NCBI RefSeq assembly: GCF_051014685.1
Contig: NW_027478715.1
Location: 593,527 to 657,526, forward strand
Reading direction: 5' to 3'
DNA: 64,000 nucleotides
Origin: Ptiloglossa arizonensis
Taxonomy: Eukaryota; Arthropoda; Insecta; Hymenoptera; Colletidae
A program made the translations under genes and the position numbers. Within the stretch, counting starts at the first letter, position 1. The number at the start of each line of letters is the position of its first letter. Shown piece after piece: positions 24,790-37,305 of this stretch. Below the pieces are notes generated by a model, which ran no database searches, was not told the DNA's origin, and saw only the letters and a program-made list of their open reading frames with translations.

Positions 24790-26972
24790 GAACGGCCTAG
24801 GGGAAAAGTACGCATAGTGTTGTAATCGGGCGAGTTTCTACTTTCAGATGCAACAGAAATTTTGCGGATTGGTCAATCCGTTCGCCAGATATGGCAGTTT
24901 GGAGGTAAGAAACGCTCGAGAAACTCAAAATTTTCGCAGTTCTGATGCTCGACAAGCATAACTAGAACGGCCTAGGGGAAAAGTACGCACACCGTTGTAA
25001 TCGGGCGAGTTTCTACATTCAGATGCAACAGAAATTTTGCGGATTGGTCAATCCGTTCGCGAGATATGGCAGTTTGGATGTAAGCAACGCTTGAGAAACT
25101 CAAAATTTTCGCAGTTCTGTTGCTCGAAACGAATAACTGGAACGGGCTAGGGGAAAAGTACGCATACAGTTGTAATCGGGCGAGTTTCTACTTTCAGATG
25201 CAACAGAAATTTTGCGGATTGGTCATTCCGTTCGCGAGATATGGCAGTTTGGAGGTAAGCAACGCTTGAGAAACTCAAAATTTTCGCAGTTCTGTTGCTC
25301 GAAACGAATAACTAGAACGGCCTAGGGGAAAAGTACGCATACCGTTGTAATCGGACGAGTTTCTACTTTCAGATGCAACAGAAATTTTGCGGATTGGAAA
25401 ATCCGTTCGCGAGATATGGCAGTTTGGAGGTAAGAAACGGTTGAGAAACTCTAAATTTGCACAGTTCTGATGCACGAAACGAATAACTAGAATGGCCCAG
25501 GGGAAAAGCACACATACCGTTGTAATCGGGCGAGTATCTACTTTCAGATGCAACAGAAATTTTGCGGATTGGTCAATCCGTTCGCGAGATATGGCAGTTT
25601 GGAGGTAAGAAACGCTCGAGAAACTCAAAATTTTCGCAGTTCTGATGCTCGACAAGCATAACTAGAACGGCCTAGGGGAAAAGTACGCACACCGTTGTAA
25701 TCGGGCGAGTTTCTACTTTCAGATGCAACAGAAATTTTGCGGATTGGACAATCCGCTCGCGAGATATGGCAGTTTGGAGGTAAGAAACGTTTGAGAAACT
25801 CAAAATTTTCGCGGTTCTGATGCTCGAAACGAATAAGAAGAACGGCCTAGGGGAAAAGTACGCATACCGTTGTAATTGGGCGAGTTTCTACCTTCAGATG
25901 CAACAGAAATTTTGCGGATTGGTCAATCCGTTCGCGAGATATGGCAGTTTGGAAGTAAGAAACGCTTGAGAAACTCAAAATTTTCGCAGTTCTGATGCTC
26001 GAAACGAATAACTAGAACGGCCTAGGGGAAAAGTACGCATAGTGTTGTAATCGGGCGAGTTTCTACTTTCAGATGCAACAGAAATTTTGCGGATTGGTCA
26101 ATCCGTTCGCCAGATATGGCAGTTTGGAGGTAAGAAACGCTCGAGAAACTCAAAATTTTCGCAGTTCTGATGCTCGACAAGCATAACTAGAACGGCCTAG
26201 GGGAAAAGTACGCACACCGTTGTAATCGGGCGAGTTTCTACATTCAGATGCAACAGAAATTTTGCGGATTGGTCAATCCGTTCGCGAGATATGGCAGTTT
26301 GGATGTAAGCAACGCTTGAGAAACTCAAAATTTTCGCAGTTCTGTTGCTCGAAACGAATAACTGGAACGGGCTAGGGGAAAAGTACGCATACAGTTGTAA
26401 TCGGGCGAGTTTCTACTTTCAGATGCAACAGAAATTTTGCGGATTGGTCATTCCGTTCGCGAGATATGGCAGTTTGGAGGTAAGCAACGCTTGAGAAACT
26501 CAAAATTTTCGCAGTTCTGTTGCTCGAAACGAATAACTAGAACGGCCTAGGGGAAAAGTACGCATACCGTTGTAATCGGACGAGTTTCTACTTTCAGATG
26601 CAACAGAAATTTTGCGGATTGGAAAATCCGTTCGCGAGATATGGCAGTTTGGAGGTAAGAAACGGTTGAGAAACTCTAAATTTGCACAGTTCTGATGCAC
26701 GAAACGAATAACTAGAATGGCCCAGGGGAAAAGCACACATACCGTTGTAATCGGGCGAGTATCTACTTTCAGATGCAACAGAAATTTTGCGGATTGGTCA
26801 ATCCGTTCGCGAGATATGGCAGTTTGGAGGTAAGAAACGCTCGAGAAACTCAAAATTTTCGCAGTTCTGATGCTCGACAAGCATAACTAGAACGGCCTAG
26901 GGGAAAAGTACGCACACCGTTGTAATCGGGCGAGTTTCTACTTTCAGATGCAACAGAAATTTTGCGGATTGG
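24790..26972. repeat. 7-monomer HOR (1225 bp): 24,790-25,747 repeated at 26,015-26,972
   Basis: A 958-bp stretch recurs at an offset of 1225 with no difference noticed. Shared private variants are 'ttcgccagat', 'ctacattcag', 'aactggaacggg', 'tggtcattccg', 'actctaaatttgcacag' and 'gatgcacgaaac'. Confidence 0.9.
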
Positions 26973-27219
26973 TCAATCCGTTCGCGAGATATGGCAGTTT
27001 GGAGGTAAGCAACGCTTGAGAAACTCAAAATTTTCGCAGTTCTGTTGCTCGAAACGAATAACTAGAACGGTTTAGGGGAAAAGTACGCATACCGTTGTAA
27101 TCGGGCGAGTTTCTACTTTCAGATGCAACAGAAATTTTGCGGATTGGACAATCCGCTCGCGAGATATGGCAGTTTGGAGGTAAGAAACGTTTGAGAAACT
27201 CAAAATTTTCGCGGTTCTG

Positions 27220-28087
27220 ATGCTCGAAACGAATAACAAGAACGGCCTAGGGGAAAAGTACGCACACCGTTGTAATCGGGCGAGTTTCTACTTTCAGATG
27301 CAACAGAAATTTTGCGGATTGGTCAATCCGTTCGCGAGATATGGCAGTTTGGAGGTAAGCAACGCTTGAGAAACTCAAAATTTTCGCAGTTCTGTTGCTC
27401 GAAACGAATAACTAGAACGGGCTAGGGGAAAAGTACGCATAAAGTTGTAATAGGGCGAGTTTCTACTTTCAGATGCATCAGAAATTTTGCGGATTGGTCA
27501 ATCCGCTCGCGAGATATGGCAGTTTGTAGGTGAGAAACGCTTGAGAAACTCAAAATTTTCGCAGTTCTGATGCTCGAAACGAATAACAAGAACGGCCTAG
27601 GGGAAAAGTACGCATACCGTTGTAATCGGGCGAGTTTCTACCTTCAGATGCAACAGAAATTTTGCGGATTGGTCAATCCGTTCGCGAGATATGGCAGTTT
27701 GGAAGTAAGAAACGCTTGAGAAACTCAAAATTTTCGCAGTTCTGATGCTCGAAACGAATAACTAGAACGGCCTAGGGGAAAAGTACGCATAGTGTTGTAA
27801 TCGGGCGAGTTTCTACTTTCAGATGCAACAGAAATTTTGCGGATTGGTCAATCCGTTCGCGAGATATGGCAGTTTGGAGGTAAGAAACGCTCGAGAAACT
27901 CAAAATTTTCGCAGTTCTGATACTCGACAAGCATAACTAGAACGGCCTAGGGGAAAAGTACGCACACCGTTGTAATCGGGCGAGTTTCTACTTTCAGATG
28001 CAACAGAAATTTTGCGGATTGGTCAATCCGTTCGCGAGATATGGCAGTTTGGATGTAAGCAACGCTTGAGAAACTCAAAATTTTCGC
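27220..28087. repeat. Dispersed block repeated at 30,895-31,762 (21 monomers apart)
   Basis: Bases 27,220-28,087 align to 30,895-31,762 at an offset of 3675. Both carry 'cataaagttgtaataggg', 'ctcgcgagat', 'tttgtaggtgag' and 'ctaccttcag' in the same order. Scattered differences ('tccggcgag' near 30,952, 'gcagatctg' near 31,066, 'gtactcat' near 31,286, 'gatactcg' near 27,912) make it older than the neighbouring tandem duplications. Confidence 0.8.
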
Positions 28088-28783
28088 AGTTCTGTTGCTC
28101 GAAACGAATAACTAGAACTGGCTAGGGGAAAAGTACGCATACAGTTGTAATCGGGCGAGTTTCTACTTTCAGATGCAACAGAAATTTTGCGGATTGGTCA
28201 ATCCGTTCGCGAGATATGGCAGTTTGGAGGTAAGATACGCTCGAGAAACTCAAAATTTTCGCAGTTCTGATGCTCGACAAGCATAACTAGAACGGCCTAG
28301 GGGAAAAGTACGCACACCGTTGTAATTGGGCGAGTTTCTACTTTCAGATGCAACAGAAATTTTGCGGATTGGTCAATCCGTTCGCGAGATATGGCAGTTC
28401 GGAGGTAAGAAACGGTTGAGAAACTCAAAATTTTCACAGTTCTGATGCTCGAAACGAATAACCAGAACGGCCTAGGGGAAAAGTACGCATACAGTTGTAA
28501 TCGGGCGAGTTTCTACTTTCAGATGCATCAGAAATTTTGCGGATTGGACAATCCGTTCGCGAGATGCGGCAGTTTGTAGGTGAGAAACGCTTGAGAAACT
28601 CAAAATTTTCGCAGTTCTGTTGCTCGAAACGAATAACTAGAACGGGCTAGGGGAAAAGTACGCATACCGTTGTAATCGGGCGAGTTTCTACTTTCAGATG
28701 CAACAGAAATTTTGCGGATTGGTCACTCCGCTCGCGAGATATGGCAGTTTGGAGGTAAGAAACGTTTGAGAAACTCAAAATTT

Positions 28784-28790
28784 TCGAGTT
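28784..28790. other. Private 1-bp deletion
   Basis: 'ttttcgcagttc' reads 'ttttcgagttc', with one C missing. It shifts monomer phase by -1 and was not seen in other copies. Confidence 0.85.
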
Positions 28791-30640
28791 CTGATGCTTG
28801 AAACGAATAACAAGAACGGCCTAGGGGAAAAGTACGCACACCGTTGTAATCGGGCGAGTTTCTACTTTCAGATGCAACAGAAATTTTGCGGATTGGTCAA
28901 TCCGTTCGCGAGATATGGCAGTTTGGATGTAAGAAACGCTTGAGAAACTCAAAATTTTCGCGGTTCTGATGCTCGAAACGAATAACTAGAACGGCCTAGG
29001 GGAAAAGTACGCATAGTGTTGTAATCGGGCGAGTTTCTACTTTCAGATGCAACAGAAATTTTGCGGATTGGTCAATCCGTTCGCGAGATATGGCAGTTTG
29101 GAGGTAAGCAACGCTTGAGAAACTCAACATTTTCGCAGTTCTGTTGCTCGAAACGAATAACTAGGACGGGCTAGGGGAAACGTACGCATACCGTTGTAAT
29201 CGGGCGAGTTTCTACTTTCAGATGCATCAGAAATTTTGCGGATTGGTCAATCCGTTCGCGAGATATGGCAGTTTGGATGTAAGAAACGCTTGAGAAACTC
29301 AAAATTTTCGCGGTTCTGATGCTCGAAACGAATAACAAGAACGGCCTAGGGGAAAAGTACGCACACCGTTGTAATCGGGCGAGTTTCTACTTTCAGATGC
29401 AACAGAAATTTTGCGGATTGGTCAATCCGTTCGCGAGATATGGCAGTTTGGAGGTAAGCAACGCTTGATAAACTCAAAATTTTCGCAGTTCTGTTGCTCG
29501 AAACGAATAACTAGAACGGGCTAGGGGAAAAGTACGCATACAGTTGTAATCGGGCGAGTTTCTACTTTCAGATGCATCAGAAATTTTGCGGGTTGGACAA
29601 TCCGTTCGCGAGATGTGGCAGTTTGTACGTGAGAAACGCTTGAGAAACTCAAAATTTTCGCAGTTCTGATGCTCGAAACGAATAACTAGAACGGCCTAGG
29701 GGAAAAGTACGCATACCGTTGTAATCGGGCGAGTTTCTACCTTCAGATGCAACAGAAATTTTGCGGATTGGTCAATCCGTTCGCGAGGTATGGCAGTTTG
29801 GAAGTAAGAAACGCTTGAGAAACTCAAAATTTTCGCAGTTCTGATGCTCGAAACGAATAACTAGAACGGCCTAGGGGAAAAGTACGCATAGTGTTGTAAT
29901 CGGGCGAGTTTCTACTTTCAGATGCAATAGAAATTTTGCGGATTGGTCAATCCGTTCGCGAGATATGGCAGTTTGGAGGTAAGCAACGCTTGAGAAACTC
30001 AAAATTTTCGCAGTTCTATTGCTCGAAACGAATAACTAGAACGGGCTAGGGGAAACGTACGCATACCGTTGTAATCGGGCGAGTTTCTACTTTCAGATGC
30101 ATCAGAAATTTTGCGGATTGGTCAATCCGTTCGCGAGATATGGCAGTTAGGAGGTACGAAACGCTTGAGAAACTCAAAATTTTCGCAGTTCTGATGCTCG
30201 AAACGAATAACTAGAACGGCCTAGGAGAAAAGTACGCATACCGTTGTAATCGGGCGAGTTTCTACCTTCAGATGCAACAGAAATTTTGCGGATTGGGCAA
30301 TCCGTTCGCGAGATATGGCAGTTTGGACGTAACAACGCTTGAGAAACTCAAAATTTTCGCAGTTCTGTTGCTCGAAACGAATAACTAGAACGGGCTAGGG
30401 GAAAAGTACGCATACAGTTGTAATCGGGCGAGTTTCTACTTTCAGATGCAACAGAAATTTTGCGGATTCGTCAAACCGTTCGCGAGATATGGCAGTTTGG
30501 AAGTAAGAAACGCTTGAGAAACTAAAAATTTTCACAGTTCTGATGCTCGAAACGAATAACTAGAACGGCCTAGGGGAAAAGTACGCATACCGTTGTAATC
30601 GGACGAGTATCTACTTTCAGATGCAACAGAAATTTTGCGG

Positions 30641-30660
30641 ATTGGTAAAAATCGGTTCGC
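30641..30660. other. Private 2-bp insertion in the dyad region
   Basis: Where related monomers read 'attggaaaatccgttcgc', this copy reads 'attggtaaaaatcggttcgc'. That is two bases longer, with a changed right arm that abolishes the dyad. It restores the phase lost by the deletions near 28,786 and 30,333. Confidence 0.82.
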
Positions 30661-32442
30661 GAGATATGGCAGTTTGGAGGTAAGAAACGGTTGAGAAACT
30701 CAAAATTTGCACAGTTCTGATGCTCGAAACGAATAACTAGAATGGCCCAGGGGAAAAGCACACATACCGTTTCAATTGGGCGAGTTTCTACTTTCAGATG
30801 CAACAGAAATTTTGCGGATTGGTCTATCCGTTCGCGAGATATGGCAGTTTGTAGGTGAGAAACGCTCGAGAAACTCAAAATTTTCGCAGTTCTGATGCTC
30901 GAAACGAATAACAAGAACGGCCTAGGGGAAAAGTACGCACACCGTTGTAATCCGGCGAGTTTCTACTTTCAGATGCAACAGAAATTTTGCGGATTGGTCA
31001 ATCCGTTCGCGAGATATGGCAGTTTGGAGGTAAGCAACGCTTGAGAAACTCAAAATTTTCGCAGATCTGTTGCTCGAAACGAATAACTAGAACGGGCTAG
31101 GGGAAAAGTACGCATAAAGTTGTAATAGGGCGAGTTTCTACTTTCAGATGCATCAGAAATTTTGCGGATTGGTCAATCCGCTCGCGAGATATGGCAGTTT
31201 GTAGGTGAGAAACGCTTGAGAAACTCAAAATTTTCGCAGTTCTGATGCTCGAAACGAATAACAAGAACGGCCTAGGGGAAAAGTACTCATACCGTTGTAA
31301 TCGGGCGAGTTTCTACCTTCAGATGCAACAGAAATTTTGCGGATTGGTCAATCCGTTCGCGAGATATGGCAGTTTGGAAGTAAGAAACGCTTGAGAAACT
31401 CAAAATTTTCGCAGTTCTGATGCTCGAAACGAATAACTAGAACGGCCTAGGGGAAAAGTACGCATAGTGTTGTAATCGGGCGAGTTTCTACTTTCAGATG
31501 CAACAGAAATTTTGCGGATTGGTCAATCCGTTCGCGAGATATGGCAGTTTGGAGGTAAGAAACGCTCGAGAAACTCAAAATTTTCGCAGTTCTGATGCTC
31601 GACAAGCATAACTAGAACGGCCTAGGGGAAAAGTACGCACACCGTTGTAATCGGGCGAGTTTCTACCTTCAGATGCAACAGAAATTTTGCGGATTGGTCA
31701 ATCCGTTCGCGAGATATGGCAGTTTGGATGTAAGCAACGCTTGAGAAACTCAAAATTTTCGCGGTTCTGATGCTCGAAACGAATAACAAGAACGGCCTAG
31801 GGGAAAAGTACGCACACCGTTGTAATCGGGCGAGTTTCTACTTTCAGATGCAACAGAAATTTTGCGGATTGGTCAATCCGTTCGCGAGATATGGCAGTTT
31901 GGAGGTAAGCAACGCTTGAGAAACTCAGAATTTTCGCAGTTCTGTTGCTCGAAACGAATAACTAGAACGGGCTAGGGGAAAAGTACGCATAAAGTTGTAA
32001 TAGGGCGAGTTTCTACTTTCAGATGCATCAGAAATTTTGCGGATTGGTCAATCCGCTCGCGAGATATGGCAGTTTGTAGGTGAGAAACGCTTGAGAAACT
32101 CAAAATTTTCGCAGTTCTGATGCTCGACAAGCATAACTAGAACGGCCTAGGGGAAAAGTACGCACACCGTGGTAATCGGGCGAGTTTCTACTTTCAGATG
32201 CAACAGAAATTTTGCGGATTGGTCAATCCGTTCGCGAGATATGGCAGTTTGGAGGTAAGCAACGCTTGAGAAACTCAAAATTTTCGCAGTTCTGTTGCTC
32301 GAAACGAATAACTAGAACGGGCTAGGGGAAAAGTACGCATCCCGTTGTAATCGGGCGAGTTTCTACTTTCAGATGCAACAGAAATTTTGCGGATTGGTCA
32401 ATCCGTTCGCGAGATATGGCAGTTTGTAGTTGAGAAACGCTT

Positions 32443-33640
32443 GAGAAACTCAAAATTTTCGCAGTTCTGATGCTCGACAAGCATAACTAGAACGGCCTAG
32501 GGGAAAAGTACGCACACCGTGGTAATCGGGCGAGTTTCTACTTTCAGATGCAACAGAAATTTTGCGGATTGGTCAATCCGTTCGCGAGATATGGCAGTTT
32601 GGAGGTAAGCAACGCTTGAGAAACTCAAAATTTTCGCAGTTCTGTTGCTCGAAACGAATAACTAGAACGGGCTAGGGGAAAAGTACGCATCCCGTTGTAA
32701 TCGGGCGAGTTTCTACTTTCAGATGCAACAGAAATTTTGCGGATTGGTCAATCCGTTCGCGAGATATGGCAGTTTGGAGGTAAGAAACGCTTGAGAAACT
32801 CAAAATTTTCGCAGTTCTGATGCTCGAAACGAATAACTAGAACGGCCTAGGGGAAAAGTACGCATACCGTTGTAATCGGGCGAGTTTCTACTTTCAGATG
32901 CAACAGAAATTTTGCGGATTGGTCAATCCGTTCGGGAGATATGGCAGTTTGGATGTAGGAAACGCTTGAGAAACTCAAACTTTTCGCGGTTCTGATGCTC
33001 GAAACGAATAAGAAGAACGGCCTAGGGGAAAAGTACGCACACCTTTGTAATCGGGCGAGTTTCTACTTTCAGATGCAACAGAAATTTTGCGGATTGGTCA
33101 ATCCGTTCGCGAGATATGGCAGTTTGGAGGTAAGCAACGCTTGCGAAACTCAAAATTTTCGCAGTTCTGTTGCTCGAAACGAATAACTAGAACGGGCTAG
33201 GGGAAAAGTACGCATACAGTTGTAATCGGGCGAGTTTCTACTTTCAGATGCATCAGAAATTTTGCGGATTGGACAATCCGTTCGCGAGATGTGGCAGTTT
33301 GTAGGTGAGAAACGCTTGAGAAACTCAAAATTTTCGCAGTTCTGATGCTCGAAACGAATAACTAGAACGGCCTAGGGGAAAAGTACGCATACCGTTGTAA
33401 TCGGGCGAGTTTCTACTTTCAGATGCAACAGAAATTTTGCGGATTGGTCAATCCGTTCGCGAGATATGGCAGTTTGGATGTAGGAAACGCTTGAGAAACT
33501 CAAACTTTTCGCGGTTCTGATACTCGAAACGAATAACAAGAACGGCCTAGGGGAAAAGTACGCACACCGTTGTAATCGGGCGAGTTTCTACTTTCAGATG
33601 CAACAGAAACTTTGCGGATTGGTCAATCCGTTCGCGAGAT
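32443..33640. repeat. Dispersed block repeated at 37,693-38,890 and inside the next 18-mer copy
   Basis: About 1.2 kb aligns at an offset of 5250 (30 monomers) to the first 18-mer copy. Shared markers are 'caccgtggtaatc', 'catcccgttg', 'ttcgggagat', 'gatgtaggaaacg', 'aataagaagaacgg', 'gcttgcgaaac' and 'gaaactttgcgg'. Two differences were noticed: 'accttt' near 33,043, and 'cagatg' near 33,072 versus 'cacatg'. It looks like the ancestral or sister copy of the region later amplified as the 18-mer. Confidence 0.85.
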
Positions 33641-33641
33641 T

Positions 33642-35120
33642 TGGCAGTTTGGAGGTAAGAAACGCTCGAGAAACTCAAAATTTTCGCAGTTCTGATGCTC
33701 GACAAGCATAACTAGAACGGCCTAGGGGAAAAGTACGCACACCGTTGTAATCGGGCGAGTTTCTACTTTCAGATGCAACAGAAATTTTGCGGATTGGTCA
33801 ATCCGTTCGCGAGATATGGCAGTTTGGAGGTAAGAAACGCTTGAGAAACTCAAAATTTTCGCAGTTCTGATGCTCGAAACGAATAACTAGAATGGCCCAG
33901 GGGAAAAGTACTCATACCGTTGTAATCGGGCGAGTATCTACTTACAGATGCAACAGAAATTTTGCGGATTGGTCAATACGTTCGCGAGATATGGCAGTTT
34001 GGAGGTAAGAAACGCTCGAGAAACTCAAAATTTTCGCAGTTCTGATGCTCGACAAGCATAACTAGAACGGCCTAGGGGAAAAGTACGCACACCGTTGTAA
34101 TCGGGCGAGTTTCTACTTTCAGATGCAAGAGAAATTTTGCGGACTGGTCAATCCGTTCGCGAGATATGGCAGTTCGGAGGTAAGAAACGGTTGAGAAACT
34201 CAAAATTTTCAAAGTTCTGATGCTCGAAACGAATAACCAGAACGGCCTAGGGGAAACGTACGCATACCGTTGTAATCGGGCGAGTTTCTACTTTCAGATG
34301 GATCAGAAATTTTGCGGATTGGTCAATCCGTTCGCGAGATATGGCAGTTTGGAAGTACGAAACGCTTGAGAAACTCAAAATTTTCGCAGTTCTGATGCTC
34401 GAAACGAATAACTATAACGGCCTAGGGGAAAAGTACGCATACCGTTGTAATCGGACGAGTTTCTACTTTCAGATGCAACAGAAATTTTTGCGGATTGGAA
34501 AATCCGTTCGCGAGATATGGCAGTTTGGAGGTAAGAAACGGTTGAGAAACTCAAAATTTGCACAGTTCTGATGCACGAAACGAATAACTAGAATGGCCCA
34601 GGGGAAAAGCACACATACCGTTTCAATTGGGCGAGTTTCTACTTTCAGATGCAACAGAAATTTTGAGGATTGGTCTATCCGTTCGCGAGATGTGGCAGTT
34701 TGGAGGTAAGAGACGGTTGAGAAACTCAAAATTTGCACAGTTCTGATGCTCGAAACGAATAACTAGAATGGCCCAGGGGAAAAGTACTCATACCGTTGTA
34801 ATCGGGCGAGTATCTACTTTCAGATGCAACAGAAATTTTGCGGATTGGTCAATCCGTTCGCGAGATATGGCAGTTTGGAGGTAAGAAACGCTCGAGAAAC
34901 TCAAAATTTTCGTAGTTCTGATGCTCGACAAGCATAACTAGAACGGCCTAGGGGAAAAGTACGCATACAGTTGTAATCGGGCGAGTTTCTACTTTCAGAT
35001 GCAACAGAAATTTTGCGGATTGGTCAATCCGTTCGCGAGATATGGCTGTTTGGAGGTACGAAAAGCTTGAGAAACTCAAAATTTTCGCAGTTCTGATGCT
35101 CGAAACGAATAACTAGAACG
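33642..35120. repeat. Older partial copy of the 22-mer unit (matches 43,615-45,093)
   Basis: It aligns at an offset of 9973 (57 monomers minus 2 bases). Shared markers are 'caatacgttcg', 'gcaagagaaa', 'ggactggtc', the 1-bp insertion in 'gaaatttttgcgg', 'gatgcacgaaac', 'ttttgaggattgg' and 'acgaaaagcttg'. Several private differences ('ttcaaag', 'gatggatcag', 'ggaagtacg', 'gagacgg') show it is more diverged than the two tandem 22-mer copies. Confidence 0.83.
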
Positions 35121-37305
35121 GCCTAGGGGAAAAGTACGCATACCGTTGTAATCGGGCGAGTTTCTACCTTCAGATGCAACAGAAATTTTGCGGATTGGTC
35201 AATCCGTTCGCGAGATATGGCAGTTTGGACGTAACAACGCTTGAGAAACTCAAAATTTTCGCAGTTCTGTTGCTCGAAACGAATAACTAGAACGGGCTAG
35301 GGGAAAAGTACGCATACAGTTGTAATCGGGCGAGTTTCTACTTTCAGATGCAACAGAAATTTTGCGGATTGGTCTATCCGTTCGCGAGATATGGCAGTTT
35401 GGAGGTAAGAAACGGCTGAGAAACTCAAAATTTGCACAGTTCTGATGCTCGAAAAGAATAACTAGAATGGCCCAGGGGAAAAGTACTCATACCGTTGTAA
35501 TCGGGCGAGTATCTACTTTCAGATGCAACAGAAATTTTGCGGATTGGTCAATCCGTTCGCGAGATATGGCAGTTTGGATGTAAGAAACGCTCGAGAAACT
35601 CAAAATTTTCGCAGTTCTGATGCTCGACAAGCATAACTAGAACGGCCTAGGGGAAAAGTACGCATACAGTTGTAATCGGGCGAGTTTCTACTTTCAGATG
35701 CAACAGAAATTTTGCGGATTGGTCAATCCGTTCGCGAGATATGGCAGTTTGGAGGTACGAAACGCTTGAGAAACTCAAAATTTTCGCAGTTCTGATGCTC
35801 GAAACGAATAACTAGAATGGCCCAGGGGAAAAGTACTCATACCGTTGTAATCGGGCGAGTATCTACTTTCAGATGCAACAGAAATTTTGCGGATTGGTCA
35901 ATCCGTTCGCGAGATATGGCAGTTTGGAGGTAAGAAACGCTCGAGAAACTCAAAATTTTCGCAGTTCTGATGCTCGACAAGTATAACTAGAACGGCCTAG
36001 GGGAAAAGTACGCATACAGTTGTAATCGGGCGAGTTTCTACTTTCAGATGCAACAGAAATTTTGCGGATTGGTCAATCCGTTCGCGAGATATGGCAGTTT
36101 GGAGGTACGAAACGCTTGAGAAACACAAAATTTTCGCAGTTCTGATGCTCGAAACGAATAACTAGAACGGCCTAGGGGAAAAGTACGCATACCGTTGTAA
36201 TCGGGCGAGTTTCTACCTTCAGATGCAACAGAAATTTTGCGGATTGGTCAATCCGTTCGCGAGATATGGCAGTTTGGAAGTAAGAAACGCTTGAGAAACT
36301 CAAAATTTTCGCAGTTCTGATGCTCGAAACGAATAACTAGAACGTCCTAGGGGAAAAGTAAGAATAGTGTTGTAATCGGGCGAGTTTCTACTTTCAGATG
36401 CAACAGAAATTTTGCGGATTGGAAAATCCGTTCGCGAGATATGGCAGTTTGGAGGTAAGAAACGGTTGAGAAACTCAAAATTTGCACAGTTCTGATGCTC
36501 GAAAAGAATAACTAGAATGGCCCAGGGGAAAAGTACTCATACCGTTGTAATCGGGCGAGTATCTACTTTCAGATGCAACAGAAATTTTGCGGATTGGTCA
36601 ATCCGTTCGCGAGATATGGCAGTTTGGAGGTAAGAAACGCTCGAGAAACTCACAATTTTCGCAGTTCTGATGCTCGACAAGCATAACTAGAACGGCCTAG
36701 GGGAAAAGTACGCATACAGTTGTAATCGGGTGAGTTTCTACTTTCAGATGCAACAGAAATTTTGCGGATTGTTCAATCCGCTCGCGAGATATGGCAGTCT
36801 GGAGGTACGAAACGCTTGAGAAACTCAAAATTTTCGCAGTTCTGATGCTCGAAACGAATAACTAGAATGGCCCAGGGGAAAAGTACTCATACCGTTGTAA
36901 TCGGGCGAGTATCTACTTTCAGATGCAACAGAAATTTTGCGGATTGGTCAATCCGTTCGCGAGATATGGAAGTTTGGAGGTAAGAAACGCTCGAGAAACT
37001 CAAAATTTTCGCAGTTCTGATGCTCGACAAGCATAACTAGAACGGCCTAGGGGAAAAGTACGCATACAGTTGTAATCGGGCGAGTTTCTACTTTCAGATG
37101 CATCAGAAATTTTGCGGATTGGTCAATCCGTTCGCGAGATATGGCAGTTTGGATGTAAGAAACGCTTGAGAAACTCAAAATTTTCGCGCTTCTGATGCTC
37201 GAAACTAATAACAAGAACGGCCTAGGGGAAAAGTTCGCACACCGCTGAAATCGGGCGAGTTTCTACTTTCAAATGCAACAGAAATTTTGCGGATTGGTCA
37301 ATCCG

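Noticed and set aside
25275..26880. Open reading frames up to 126 codons on the minus strand (25,275-25,655 and 26,500-26,880), and recurrent 63-117-codon frames elsewhere on both strands
   Set aside because: They are satellite monomers read in one frame until a stop. The same peptides recur wherever the same monomer variants recur, on both strands, and none has a family resemblance or a flanking gene structure. Monomer length 175 shifts the frame each unit.
30641..30660. Possible insertion-site scar of a mobile element
   Set aside because: There is only a 2-base length change with substitutions inside one monomer, and no target-site duplication or foreign sequence.
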